From positions 62,001 to 126,000 of the forward strand of contig CAJAUM010000089.1 of assembly GCA_903945175.1 (NCBI GenBank): a DNA stretch of 64,000 bases, written 5' to 3'. Positions 41,053 to 50,664 of this stretch are shown piece by piece. Each line of letters starts with the position of its first letter. The first letter of the stretch is position 1. A program made the translations under genes and the position numbers. This stretch comes from an uncultured Bacteroidales bacterium (lineage in GTDB: Bacteria > Bacteroidota > Bacteroidia > Bacteroidales > FEN-979). The notes under the pieces are model-generated. The model was not told the DNA's origin. It worked only from the letters and a program-made list of their open reading frames with translations, and did not search any database.

Positions 41053-42240
41053 ATGCTTGACTTGAACCTGATGCGGCAAAAATTCGCAGAACTTCAGTGT
41101 TGCATCATCATTCCAACCTATAACAACGACCATGCCCTGGAAGATGTTATCAATGGGGTTTTACAATATACCCTTGATGTGATTGTAGTGAACGATGGGT
41201 CTACAGACAAAACCCCGTTTATCCTTGAGCAATTTCCTCAAATTCAGTCACTCCATATTCCTTTGAATACAGGCAAAGGCTGGGCTTTACGCCAGGGTTT
41301 CATACATGCTATTGAAAAGGGATACAGGTATGCCATTACCATTGACAGCGACGGTCAGCATTTTCCGGACGATTTGCCCCTGTTCCTTGATTTGATTGAG
41401 AAACAACCTGACTCCATGATTCTCGGAGCCCGTGATATGACAAGAGAAGAGGTGCCGGGAACCAGCAGCTTTGGTCATAAATTTTCAATTTTCTGGTTTA
41501 AAATTGAAACCGGAATCACCGTACTGGATGTTCAGACAGGTTATCGCCTCTATCCTCTTCACAAAATCAAGGAGATCAGGTGGGTGATGTCGAAGAAGTA
41601 TGAGTATGAGGTTGAAATTCTGGTCCGGTTGGCCTGGCGTGGTGTCAATGTACTTTCAGTTCCGGTCAGGATCTATTATGCCCCTAAGGATATCCGTATT
41701 TCTCATTTCAGAAAATTCAGGGATTTTACCAGGGTAAGTATCGCCAACAGTTTGCTGGTATTCATGGCCATTCTATGGGTGCGTCCCTTGTCCTTCTTCA
41801 AGGGACTTCGGAAAAAATCGATCCGTGACTTCATTCAGGAATATATTGTTAACAGCCAGGATTCAAATTTAAAAATTGCTTTTTCTGTGGCCCTCGGACT
41901 ATTCATTGGTGTCATACCCATTTGGGGATGGCAAATGCTGGCCACCTTTGGTCTTGCACACCTGTTTAAACTAAATAAATTTGTGGCTGTTGCCTCTTCA
42001 AATATCAGTTTACCTCCGATGCTGCCTTTGATCATCTTTTTAAGCTACATGATCGGCGGATGGGTTATGGGCGCAAATATATCGAACCTTGATTACAGTC
42101 AAGGATTTGGAATACAGTGGATAAAGGAAAACCTGATACAATACTTGCTGGGGAGCCTGATCCTTGGGTTGATGTTTGCCCTGTTTTTAGGCCCTGTTAC
42201 CTACCTGCTTTTATCCTTTTTCAGAAAAAAGAATGTCTGA
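41053..42240 (+). CDS. family 2 glycosyltransferase with C-terminal DUF2062 membrane domain
   Basis: A protein of about 395 residues. The N-terminal GT-A domain has IIIPTYNND, VVNDGSTDKT and IDSDGQHFPDD (the nucleotide- and metal-binding DxD-type motif). The C-terminal 150 residues are a DUF2062 domain with three or four TM segments (FSVALGLFIGVIPIWGWQML). This exact fusion recurs in flexirubin/aryl-polyene-like clusters of Bacteroidota. It probably glycosylates the lipid product at the membrane. I chose the ATG at 41053; the frame opens at 40885 inside the opposite-strand gene, so the longer form is unlikely. It overlaps the next gene by 8 nt. Confidence 0.88.
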   Translation: MLDLNLMRQKFAELQCCIIIPTYNNDHALEDVINGVLQYTLDVIVVNDGSTDKTPFILEQFPQIQSLHIPLNTGKGWALRQGFIHAIEKGYRYAITIDSDGQHFPDDLPLFLDLIEKQPDSMILGARDMTREEVPGTSSFGHKFSIFWFKIETGITVLDVQTGYRLYPLHKIKEIRWVMSKKYEYEVEILVRLAWRGVNVLSVPVRIYYAPKDIRISHFRKFRDFTRVSIANSLLVFMAILWVRPLSFFKGLRKKSIRDFIQEYIVNSQDSNLKIAFSVALGLFIGVIPIWGWQMLATFGLAHLFKLNKFVAVASSNISLPPMLPLIIFLSYMIGGWVMGANISNLDYSQGFGIQWIKENLIQYLLGSLILGLMFALFLGPVTYLLLSFFRKKNV

Positions 42241-45200
42241 TTTCATTGTATATATATACCGGTTTTTTCAAACAAAAAAGACATTTTTCTATGTTCTTCT
42301 CGCGCTGGTTTCCGTTTCAATCATCCTCCTGGCTTCAAAAATCAGGTTTGAAGAGAATATCTCGGGTTCAATTCCAAAAAATGATGCGCATGACCTGACG
42401 GGATATGTGCTGGCAAACCTGAATCAGACAGATAAAATAATTGTTGATATTTCCCTGGCAGACTCAAACAGCCAGCCTGAGCCTGCAGCGCTCGTCGCTT
42501 TTGGTCAGTCATTTTATGATTCCCTCAAAGCAAGACTTGATTCTACCCACATCAAATCGATACTTTACAAAGCATCGGATGAAACCATGCTGGCCATGAT
42601 GGATATGGCACTGAATCATTTGCCATCCTTCCTCGATGAATCTGATTATCTGAAAATCGACAGTTTGTTGTTGCCAGGGTATGTCGAACAGTCGATGGTC
42701 AATAATTACAAGATACTGGCCTCCCCTGCCAGCATGGTTTTGAAAAAAAGAATTTCATTGGACCCTTTGGGCATAACGAACTTTGCAATTGTCAAACTTA
42801 AATCGTTGCGCGCAGGAGAAAATTTTGAACTCTATGATGGATGTGTGGTCACCAGGGATATGCGACATCTCCTGATCTTTATAGAACCTGCCAGCCCTGC
42901 GAATGAAACATCTGCCAACAGGTATCTTATCAATCGTTTGGATGAGATCATCCTGGCGCTTTCAAAAACGAATGGTGAAAAATTTGAAGCCCAGTATTTC
43001 GGGGGTGCTGCAGTTGCCGTCGCCAATGCCCGGCAAATCAAGAGGGATATTGCACTGACCATGATCATCTCCTTCGGATTGATCTTTATCCTTGTTGGCT
43101 GGTATTTTAAAGATCTCCGCGCCCGTCTCCTGGGATTGCTTCCTGCTGTTTTTGGCGCAGGATTGGCTTTGGCCATGCTCTATCTGTTCAAAGGAAGCAT
43201 ATCAGCGATCTCTCTGGGCATAGGATCTGTAATTCTTGGATTGATCGTCGATTATGCGATGTATTTCATGAACAATTACAGGAAATCGGGCCATATTGAA
43301 GAGGCCATAAGGGATATGTCATATGTGATTTTATTGTGTGCTGTAACTACCGCGGGAGCCTTGCTTTGTCTGACATTTCTGAATTCTACGGTACTGCGTG
43401 ATCTTGGATGGTTTGCCACCCTAAGTGTTGTCGGAGCGGCTATATTTACGTTAATCATTCTTCCCCAGTTTGTTCATTTTGTCTCTTTAAAACAACCAGA
43501 GACCAAATCCGGGAATTTCATTGACCGATTGGGATCGTATCCTTTCCACCGGAAGAGCTGGTTGTTGATCATCATACTAATTATCGCCATTATCAGCGCC
43601 TTTTTCGCGGGGCAGGCCTCTTTCGAACAAGACATGAATGCGCTTAATTTCATGACACCTTCATTGAAAAAGGCCGAATCAGACCTGGACCGTATCAGCA
43701 ATTATAAACTCAAAAACGTATTTCTCGTTTCAACCGGAACAACAACAGAAGCTGCTTTGCGCAACCACGATCGGCTGGCGCCAACCATCAGAACCCTTTT
43801 AAGAGATTCCATTATTCAGGGTATTTCTGATGCGGGTCCCTTGTTAACCTCTGATTCGCTGCAGCAGGTTAGGATTCATCGGTGGAATTCTTTCTGGAGT
43901 AAAGAAAAGAAGGACAAGTTGACCTATACGATCTCAGTAGCAGCAAGCAAAGCAGGGTTCAATGAATCTGCCTTTCGTCCCTTTTTCACCTATCTGGATC
44001 GCAATTTTCAACCAATTACGTTGGAGATGCTTGATCTTAAAGAAAATCATCTGGTCAGCGGTTGGATCACCATCAAATCTGACAGGGTGCTCCTTCCAAC
44101 CATTCTGAAAGTCAAAGAAGAAAACAAAGAGGCGTTGTACCAGGCCGTCCAGATCAATGATTCGATTGTAATGTATGATAAACAATCGCTGACAAGAAAA
44201 TTCGTCGAAGGTGTAAAAAATGATTTTGACCGTCTGGTTTTGCTTTCTATGGTTTTTGTCACACTCCTGCTGATCTTTTCATATGGCAGACTGGGACTTG
44301 GTCTTATAACAGCCCTGCCGATGTACGGGAGCTGGCTGATCACCTTAGGGTTCATGGGTATTACCGGTAACACCTTCAATATCTTCAATATTATATTGTC
44401 GTCGTTCATTTTTGGACTGGGAGTTGATCACAGCATCCTGGTCATGCGCGGATTGCAACGAACTTTAAAATATGGAACAGACGAATTATCCTCATACAGG
44501 GTCTCAGTCATTTTATCCTCAGGGGCAACCCTGTTCGGAGCCGGGGCACTTTTCATGGCTCAGCACCCTGCGCTGCATTCCATTGCGCTGATTTCCCTTT
44601 TTGGTATGATCACCGTGGTTATTTTATCTTTTACCCTGCAGCCGTGGCTCTACAACAAGCTTATCCTCGAACGCAGCCGCCGGCATCGATTTCCGGTCAC
44701 GTTGCGGATCGTTATTAAAACATTTGTGACATGGGGAAATATTGTGGCCATTGCGGTGATCCTGATGATCCTTGGAAGCTTGATCAATATACTGCTGCCA
44801 ATGAAGCGCAAAAAAAAGGAGATGCTCTTTCACCGGCTATTTTACTGGCTTACAAAGGCATACATCGCATTTACCTTTGCCTGGGACCGAAAACTGATCA
44901 ATGAACCCGGTGAGGATTTTACCAAACCTGCCATCATCATCAGCAATCATCAAAGCCTGATTGAAACACCTGCATTCCTGCGATTATACCCGAAAATAAT
45001 CATCCTGACAACCTCCTGGGTCTATCGGTCGCCAATTTTCGGACCCATTGCCCGGCTTGCGAATTTTTACAACGTCGACACTGGGATTGAAAGCATCATT
45101 GATCTGCTGAAGGAAAAGGTGAATGAAGGCTTTTCAATCCTGATTTTTCCCGAAGCCCATCGTTCATATGATCAGCATATCCAGCGTTTTCACAGGGGGG

Positions 45201-46129
45201 CATTTTACCTTGCTGAAAAACTACAGGTTGACATTTTACCCATTTTGGTCTTCGGCACCGGGGATTTTTTGGGGAAAGGGGCATTCTGGGGAAGGCCCAA
45301 CAGTTTCAGGATGAAGATACTTAGCCGGGTCCCCTGTGATGATCTCTCATTCGGAAATTCCTACCAGGAGCGGTCCAGGAATTTACGAAAGTTTTACATT
45401 ACCCAATATGCGCAATTTAAAGCTGAGGAGGGGAACGCACATTATTACCGCCGGAAGCTTGCGCTGAACTATACACTGAAGGGTCCTATACTTGAATGGT
45501 ACATGCGGGTTAAGCTGAAACTGGAAAACAACTATGAAATTTATAACCAGCTCATGCCTCGCGAGGGTGAAATTCTTGACCTGGGGTGCGGATATGGATT
45601 TATCTCCTATATGCTTATGTTCACTGGGGATGAGCGAAAAATTACCGGGGTTGATTACGATGCTGAAAAAATCGAGGTGGCCGAAAATTGTTATTCGAAA
45701 AATGAGCGGATCAGTTTTTTTTGCCAGGATATTTCAGAATATAAAGTGACACCTAAAAATGGATTTCTTCTCTGTGATGTACTTCATTATCTTACTCCTG
45801 AAAAGCAGGAGAAATTGCTCAGGGATTGCTTTTCTAATTTGCATCCCGGTGGTACAATCCTTATCAGGGAGGCAAATGCAGAACTGGAAAAAAGACACAA
45901 AAAATCATTGGTTACAGAATTTCTCTCAACGAGAATCGGTTTCAATAAAACCCAAACAAACGATAAGCAACTCTTTTTTACATCTGCCGACGCAATTAGA
46001 GCTGTTGCTGTAGAGTTTGGCCTGACCATGGAGGTCATTGACAATAAAAAAGTTACGTCGAATAACCTTTTTGTCTTGAAGCACAAGCACCCTGGCTCGC
46101 ATGGTGAAGGAGGGACGGTTCATGGATAA
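42233..46129 (+). CDS. MMPL-family exporter fused to acyltransferase and methyltransferase
   Basis: A 1298-residue three-part fusion. Residues 1 to about 850: RND/MMPL transporter with two sets of TM segments around two periplasmic loops (GLIVDYAMYFMNNYR and FIFGLGVDHSILVMRG are the paired family motifs). About 860-1080: PlsC-like acyltransferase with SNHQSLIET (H-x4-E rather than H-x4-D) and FPEAHRS. About 1090-1290: SAM methyltransferase with LDLGCGYGF. This layout occurs in polyene/flexirubin-type clusters of Bacteroidota. It probably esterifies, methylates and exports the lipid. The N-terminus overlaps the glycosyltransferase gene by 8 nt. Confidence 0.92.
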   Translation: MSDFIVYIYRFFQTKKTFFYVLLALVSVSIILLASKIRFEENISGSIPKNDAHDLTGYVLANLNQTDKIIVDISLADSNSQPEPAALVAFGQSFYDSLKARLDSTHIKSILYKASDETMLAMMDMALNHLPSFLDESDYLKIDSLLLPGYVEQSMVNNYKILASPASMVLKKRISLDPLGITNFAIVKLKSLRAGENFELYDGCVVTRDMRHLLIFIEPASPANETSANRYLINRLDEIILALSKTNGEKFEAQYFGGAAVAVANARQIKRDIALTMIISFGLIFILVGWYFKDLRARLLGLLPAVFGAGLALAMLYLFKGSISAISLGIGSVILGLIVDYAMYFMNNYRKSGHIEEAIRDMSYVILLCAVTTAGALLCLTFLNSTVLRDLGWFATLSVVGAAIFTLIILPQFVHFVSLKQPETKSGNFIDRLGSYPFHRKSWLLIIILIIAIISAFFAGQASFEQDMNALNFMTPSLKKAESDLDRISNYKLKNVFLVSTGTTTEAALRNHDRLAPTIRTLLRDSIIQGISDAGPLLTSDSLQQVRIHRWNSFWSKEKKDKLTYTISVAASKAGFNESAFRPFFTYLDRNFQPITLEMLDLKENHLVSGWITIKSDRVLLPTILKVKEENKEALYQAVQINDSIVMYDKQSLTRKFVEGVKNDFDRLVLLSMVFVTLLLIFSYGRLGLGLITALPMYGSWLITLGFMGITGNTFNIFNIILSSFIFGLGVDHSILVMRGLQRTLKYGTDELSSYRVSVILSSGATLFGAGALFMAQHPALHSIALISLFGMITVVILSFTLQPWLYNKLILERSRRHRFPVTLRIVIKTFVTWGNIVAIAVILMILGSLINILLPMKRKKKEMLFHRLFYWLTKAYIAFTFAWDRKLINEPGEDFTKPAIIISNHQSLIETPAFLRLYPKIIILTTSWVYRSPIFGPIARLANFYNVDTGIESIIDLLKEKVNEGFSILIFPEAHRSYDQHIQRFHRGAFYLAEKLQVDILPILVFGTGDFLGKGAFWGRPNSFRMKILSRVPCDDLSFGNSYQERSRNLRKFYITQYAQFKAEEGNAHYYRRKLALNYTLKGPILEWYMRVKLKLENNYEIYNQLMPREGEILDLGCGYGFISYMLMFTGDERKITGVDYDAEKIEVAENCYSKNERISFFCQDISEYKVTPKNGFLLCDVLHYLTPEKQEKLLRDCFSNLHPGGTILIREANAELEKRHKKSLVTEFLSTRIGFNKTQTNDKQLFFTSADAIRAVAVEFGLTMEVIDNKKVTSNNLFVLKHKHPGSHGEGGTVHG

Positions 46130-47621
46130 ATTTGATGTAGTTATCATCGGATCTGGTCTGGGAGGTTTGCTTTGCGGGTATATCCTGAGCAAAGAGGGTT
46201 TCAATGTATGCATCCTTGAGAAACACAGTCAGCCTGGCGGTAATCTACAAACCTTTACACGTCATGGAAACAAATTTGAGACCGGGGTACATTATGTCGG
46301 GGCACTTGGAAAAGATCAGACACTCGCCAGGTATTGGAACTATTTTGGGCTTACGAAGTCGCTCCCCTTCAAGCAGCTTGATCAAAACTGCTACGACATG
46401 GTCTCTTATGGAGAACATGAATTTCCTCTTGCGCAGGGCTTCGAAAATTTTGCAGATCAGTTGCTTCCCTACTTCCCGGAAACTGAACTTGCATTGAATG
46501 AATATATTAGGGACATTCATGAGGTTGTCTCCGCTTTCCCCCTCTATAATCTTGAATTACCCAAAGATCATCGAGAACACCTATATACAACCCGAAGCAC
46601 CTATGAGTTTCTGAGGAAATTTTCCCATAATGTCAATATCAAATCCCGGATACCGCTATCCTCTGTGCTTGCCGGGAATAATTACCTTTATGGAGGCAGC
46701 AGAATGACACCGGTAAATGTAGCTTCCTTAATCAACCATTCATTTATTTCCGGAGCATACAGGATTGTTGGTGGCAGCGATCAGATTTCGCAGTCGCTTT
46801 GCAAAGCTGTCACGGCCCAGGGAGGAACCATACTGAATAACCAAGATGTGAATGGAATCAGTCAGATTCAGGGGGAATTCACAATCAGCACGGAAAGCGG
46901 GCAGCAATTCCATTCTGCGATGGTCATATCCAATATTCATCCTGCAGCCACACTTTCGATGATGCCTGCTGAAATGGTCCGGCAGGCCTATCAGAAACGC
47001 ATTGTCTCCCTCAAAAACACGACATCATCCTTCATCGTTTACCTCTCCCTGAAACCTGGTATATTTCCTTATCTGAACTACAATTATCATTATCATGCAT
47101 CGCCTGACACGTGGGACGAAGCTGAAGCAAATGATAAACCATGGCCAAGGATGTTCCTGTTATCCACGGGATGTCAGGCGCATGAACAGCAGTTTGCCGA
47201 AACCGTGACCATCCTCACCTACATGCAATTTGAGGAGGTTTTAACATGGGAGAAAACCACTGTCGGAAGAAGGGGAGCTGAATACATGGATTTTAAACAG
47301 CAAAAATCAGATAGGCTCCTCGAACTGGTGTATTTAAAATTTCCGGAGTTAAAGTCAGCCATTGAACATGTGGAAATTTCAACACCCCTTACCTACCGCG
47401 ACTATACGGGGACACCGGAAGGCTCATTGTATGGCATTCAGAAAAATTTTCACGATCCTTTGCTGACCACCGTGATGCCCAGAACAAAAATCCCGGGCTT
47501 CTATTTTACAGGACAGAACACAAATCTTCACGGGGCTCTCGGAGTAACAATCGGTTCGGTGGTAACATGTGGCGAAATCCTCGGGTTGGCGTATCTTTTG
47601 AAAAAAATTCAAAATGGCTGA
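46122..47621 (+). CDS. FAD-dependent oxidoreductase of the phytoene desaturase (CrtI) group
   Basis: A protein of about 499 residues starting MDKFDVVIIGSGLGGLLCGY, the dinucleotide-binding motif, followed by EKHSQPGGNL. C-terminal FTGQNTNLHGALGVTIGS is typical of the CrtI/CrtO and carotenoid isomerase clade. It should saturate, desaturate or isomerise a polyene-like chain. The ATG at 46122 is placed so that the protein begins at the Rossmann strand; it overlaps the upstream stop by 8 nt (ATGGATAA) and the next gene by 8 nt, so the three are coupled. Confidence 0.9.
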   Translation: MDKFDVVIIGSGLGGLLCGYILSKEGFNVCILEKHSQPGGNLQTFTRHGNKFETGVHYVGALGKDQTLARYWNYFGLTKSLPFKQLDQNCYDMVSYGEHEFPLAQGFENFADQLLPYFPETELALNEYIRDIHEVVSAFPLYNLELPKDHREHLYTTRSTYEFLRKFSHNVNIKSRIPLSSVLAGNNYLYGGSRMTPVNVASLINHSFISGAYRIVGGSDQISQSLCKAVTAQGGTILNNQDVNGISQIQGEFTISTESGQQFHSAMVISNIHPAATLSMMPAEMVRQAYQKRIVSLKNTTSSFIVYLSLKPGIFPYLNYNYHYHASPDTWDEAEANDKPWPRMFLLSTGCQAHEQQFAETVTILTYMQFEEVLTWEKTTVGRRGAEYMDFKQQKSDRLLELVYLKFPELKSAIEHVEISTPLTYRDYTGTPEGSLYGIQKNFHDPLLTTVMPRTKIPGFYFTGQNTNLHGALGVTIGSVVTCGEILGLAYLLKKIQNG

Positions 47622-49317
47622 TCGGAAAAACAGATGGTTAAAGCGAATTGGGATCTCTATTTTGATCCTTATAACCATCTTTGTTGTGTTTGCAGCATGG
47701 TTTCATTTTACAACCCAAATTAGGCCTCCTAAGCCTGATAACATTACCTCCATAAGCCTTACAGTTGAAAACCCTGCCACCGATTTTTACAAAATCGGAC
47801 CAAACTGGCTGAAAAAAAGTTCAAACGGATTGTGGGAAATGTACATTGAAGGAAAACCGTTTGAACGGGGTGTGATCAATGGAAAATTATCCAAACATCT
47901 TATTGCTGCGCAGGAAAAGGCATTCATTGACCAGATCCGTGAAATGATCCCCTCTGATTTTTACCTGCGTTTTCTGAAATACTTCATCTATTGGTTCAAT
48001 CGCGACCTTGACAAATATCTTACTGATGAGTACAAACTTGAAATTTATGGGATTTCCTTGTCAGCCTCAGATCAATATTCTTTCATCGGTTCAAATTATC
48101 AGCGGATACTGAACTATCACTCGGCGCACGACATCGGCCATGCTTTGCAGGATTTTAGCCTTGTGGGATGCAGCAGTCTGGGGGTTTGGGGCAACAAGTC
48201 GAAAGACAGCTCCCTGATTATCGGCCGAAATTTCGATTTTTATATGGGAGATGAATTTGCCCGCAATAAGATCATCTGTTTTGAGAAACCCGATCAGGGC
48301 TACGGTTTCATGATGGTCACCTGGGGCGGAATGATCGGGACTGTTTCAGGGATGAACGAGGCCGGCCTGACCGTGACCATCAATGCGGCCAAATCGGAGA
48401 TTCCAACTTCGGCAAAAACACCCATTTCTATACTTGCACGCGAAATTCTTCAGTATGCATCCGATATCAGCGAAGCATGGGCCATCGCCCAAAAGCGGGA
48501 GACATTCGTATCTGAATCCATCCTCATAGGTTCTGCCAGAGACAAGCAAACCGCAATCATCGAAAAGTCACCATTTAAAATCGCCCTGGTCTTACCACCA
48601 AATAATGATATGGCTTGCGCAAACCATTTTCAATCGCAGGAATTTTCTTTAGATCCGCTCAATATCCGAAATATAAAGGAAAATGCATCCTTTTACCGTT
48701 TCAAACGACTTCAGCAGGATATTACAGAAAATCATCCAATCGATTACCTGGGCATGGCCTCAATTCTCCGCGACCAGCAAGGACTAAACGGAGTTAACAT
48801 CGGAATGGGTAACGAGAAGGCAATGAATCAGCTGATCGCCCACCACTCAATTATTTTCATGCCTGAAAAATTACTCGTCTGGGTCTCAACAACGCCATGG
48901 CAAGTGGGGCCATATGTATGTTACGACCTAAATAAAATTTTTCGTAACTTTGCAGGGCTTCAGCACAAGGTTGAGATTACGGAACCGGATAAAACCATTC
49001 CACCAGATTCTTTTCTCGGATCCAATGATTACGAGCGCTTTCTTCGCTTCAAAGAGATGAGAAAAATTCTGAAATATACGATCCGGACTAAAAAAACCGA
49101 CGAGCTGCCAGGTTCTTTTCTTGATGATTTCCGGGTGACCAATCCCATGTATTATGAGGTTTTTGACCTGATTGGCGATTATTATTCCCAAAAGGGCCAA
49201 TGGCAACTTGCACAAGCTGAATATCATCATGCGCTTTCGTTGGTTATCCCCCGCTGGAATGAGAAGGAAAAAATCATAAAAAAGCTTGCAAATTGCAATG
49301 TCAGAATACAAAATTGA
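47614..49317 (+). CDS. membrane-anchored C45 family Ntn-hydrolase/acyltransferase with C-terminal TPR-like repeat
   Basis: A 567-residue protein with a TM anchor at residues 11-31, then a domain of the acyl-CoA:6-aminopenicillanate acyltransferase (C45) type. The expected self-cleaved nucleophile is Cys186 in LVGCSSLGVWG, followed by IIGRNFDF and GMNEAGLTVTINAA. The last 60 residues look like one TPR pair (GDYYSQKGQWQLAQAEYHHA). C45 enzymes form or break amide/ester bonds with acyl chains; in polyene-type clusters they may attach the chain to its head group. Cleavage would give two subunits, with the anchor on the first. Confidence 0.87.
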   Translation: MADRKNRWLKRIGISILILITIFVVFAAWFHFTTQIRPPKPDNITSISLTVENPATDFYKIGPNWLKKSSNGLWEMYIEGKPFERGVINGKLSKHLIAAQEKAFIDQIREMIPSDFYLRFLKYFIYWFNRDLDKYLTDEYKLEIYGISLSASDQYSFIGSNYQRILNYHSAHDIGHALQDFSLVGCSSLGVWGNKSKDSSLIIGRNFDFYMGDEFARNKIICFEKPDQGYGFMMVTWGGMIGTVSGMNEAGLTVTINAAKSEIPTSAKTPISILAREILQYASDISEAWAIAQKRETFVSESILIGSARDKQTAIIEKSPFKIALVLPPNNDMACANHFQSQEFSLDPLNIRNIKENASFYRFKRLQQDITENHPIDYLGMASILRDQQGLNGVNIGMGNEKAMNQLIAHHSIIFMPEKLLVWVSTTPWQVGPYVCYDLNKIFRNFAGLQHKVEITEPDKTIPPDSFLGSNDYERFLRFKEMRKILKYTIRTKKTDELPGSFLDDFRVTNPMYYEVFDLIGDYYSQKGQWQLAQAEYHHALSLVIPRWNEKEKIIKKLANCNVRIQN

Positions 49318-49324
49318 CCCCTTT

Positions 49325-49342
49325 AGGGTGGGAAGGGTGGGA
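49325..49342. repeat. two copies of the 9-bp word AGGGTGGGA
   Basis: AGGGTGGGA occurs twice in direct succession in the 46-nt gap between the C45 gene and the radical SAM gene. Similar in style to the other word repeats filling gaps in this window. No function is evident. Confidence 0.7.
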
Positions 49343-49363
49343 AAACTTAATAAAAAATGACAA

Positions 49364-50635
49364 ATGAAATTTAAACTGATATATCCCCGCTGGGAAAAAC
49401 TTGAAGGACAAACAATTTTTAACCTTCCTCCCCATGGACCAGTCGTTATGGCTGCCGCAATTCCCCATCATGTTGAGATCGACTTCACGGATGAAAATGT
49501 CGAAGAGCTTGTAATTGATGAAAGCCCCGATTTCGTTGGAATTTCAATGATGCTGACAACCCAGGTAAAGCGGGGATGGGAAATTGCTGACCAGTATCGT
49601 AAACTTGGCAAGAAAGTTATTTTCGGCGGTATTTCCACCATGCTGCATGCTGAAGAGACCATGTTACATGCCGATTCGGTCTTTCTGGGTGAAGTCGAAG
49701 GTCGACTCGACCTGGTCTTTCAGGATTTTCATAAAAATGACCTCAAGAAGATTTATAACTTCATGAGCAAGCCTCCCGATATGGGCCTGATCGGTCCCGC
49801 AAAAAGGGATATCCTGAAAAAAGATTTATACTACCACAAGGGCTTCCGCATGGTTGACCTCTTTCATGCATCCCGGGGATGTATCTACGACTGTTATCCC
49901 TGCGCCGTTCGTTACCTTGGCGGTCGTAATTTCCGGCCCCGACCCATCGACCGCGTTGTGGAAGAGCTGTCACAAATGGATAACAACCGCCTCTTCATCG
50001 TGGATAATTCTCTTGCCCTGGATACCCAATGGGAAAAAGATCTGTTTAAAGCGATGATTCCTTTAAAGAAAAAATGGGTGAGCCACACCATTGAAGACAA
50101 AGATGAAGTTTTGGACCTTGCTGCCCAGGCGGGTGCCTGGTATGTATACCAAGCTGTATTTGATACTTCTGATTATATTAAAAATCGCATTAAACAGTAT
50201 CATGAATATGGCATTGCTGTTGAAGGAACTATTTTATTGGGACTCGACAACCAAACCGAGGATGACATCAAACGCCTGGTGGACTTTCTGCTTGAAATAG
50301 AACTGGACCTGGCTGAATTCACTGTTCTTGCACCATTTCCGCATACAAAAGCATACAGTGACCTGTTAAAGCAGGGACGGATTTTTGATACAGACTGGAA
50401 TCATTATAACGCAGGTAAAGTGGTCTACCATCCAAAGCACATGTCAGCTGAAAGATTGTCTGAACTTTATCAGTATGCATGGGATACATTTTATAAGGAC
50501 GAACCTCAGACCATGAAGATGTTCAATCTGATCAACAAGGTTGTTTCCCGTGAAATTGCCGATGGAACCTATACCCCGCGCCGTCGAGACATCGCCGATC
50601 TTAGCTTCGGAAAAAAAGTTCCAAAAGTTGCATAA
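49364..50635 (+). CDS. B12-binding domain radical SAM protein, third copy
   Basis: A 423-residue protein with an N-terminal B12-binding-like domain (MMLTTQVKRGWE, VIFGGISTMLHAEE) and a radical SAM core with the cluster motif SRGCIYDCYPC (C-x3-C-x2-C). It is a different subgroup from 39572-40912 and lacks the dehydrogenase of 34017-36596. With these two it gives three radical SAM enzymes in 16 kb, each preceding or following lipid-modifying genes. The substrate is unknown. It starts 46 nt after the C45 gene. Confidence 0.9.
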   Translation: MKFKLIYPRWEKLEGQTIFNLPPHGPVVMAAAIPHHVEIDFTDENVEELVIDESPDFVGISMMLTTQVKRGWEIADQYRKLGKKVIFGGISTMLHAEETMLHADSVFLGEVEGRLDLVFQDFHKNDLKKIYNFMSKPPDMGLIGPAKRDILKKDLYYHKGFRMVDLFHASRGCIYDCYPCAVRYLGGRNFRPRPIDRVVEELSQMDNNRLFIVDNSLALDTQWEKDLFKAMIPLKKKWVSHTIEDKDEVLDLAAQAGAWYVYQAVFDTSDYIKNRIKQYHEYGIAVEGTILLGLDNQTEDDIKRLVDFLLEIELDLAEFTVLAPFPHTKAYSDLLKQGRIFDTDWNHYNAGKVVYHPKHMSAERLSELYQYAWDTFYKDEPQTMKMFNLINKVVSREIADGTYTPRRRDIADLSFGKKVPKVA

Positions 50636-50643
50636 TTTTTAAA

Positions 50644-50659
50644 TTCGCTATTTCGCTAT
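50644..50659. repeat. two copies of the 8-bp word TTCGCTAT
   Basis: TTCGCTAT is repeated twice in the 29-nt gap before the ATG at 50665. It stands where a ribosome-binding site would lie, as does the ATTGGTA array before 4637. No function is evident. Confidence 0.65.
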
Positions 50660-50664
50660 TTGAT

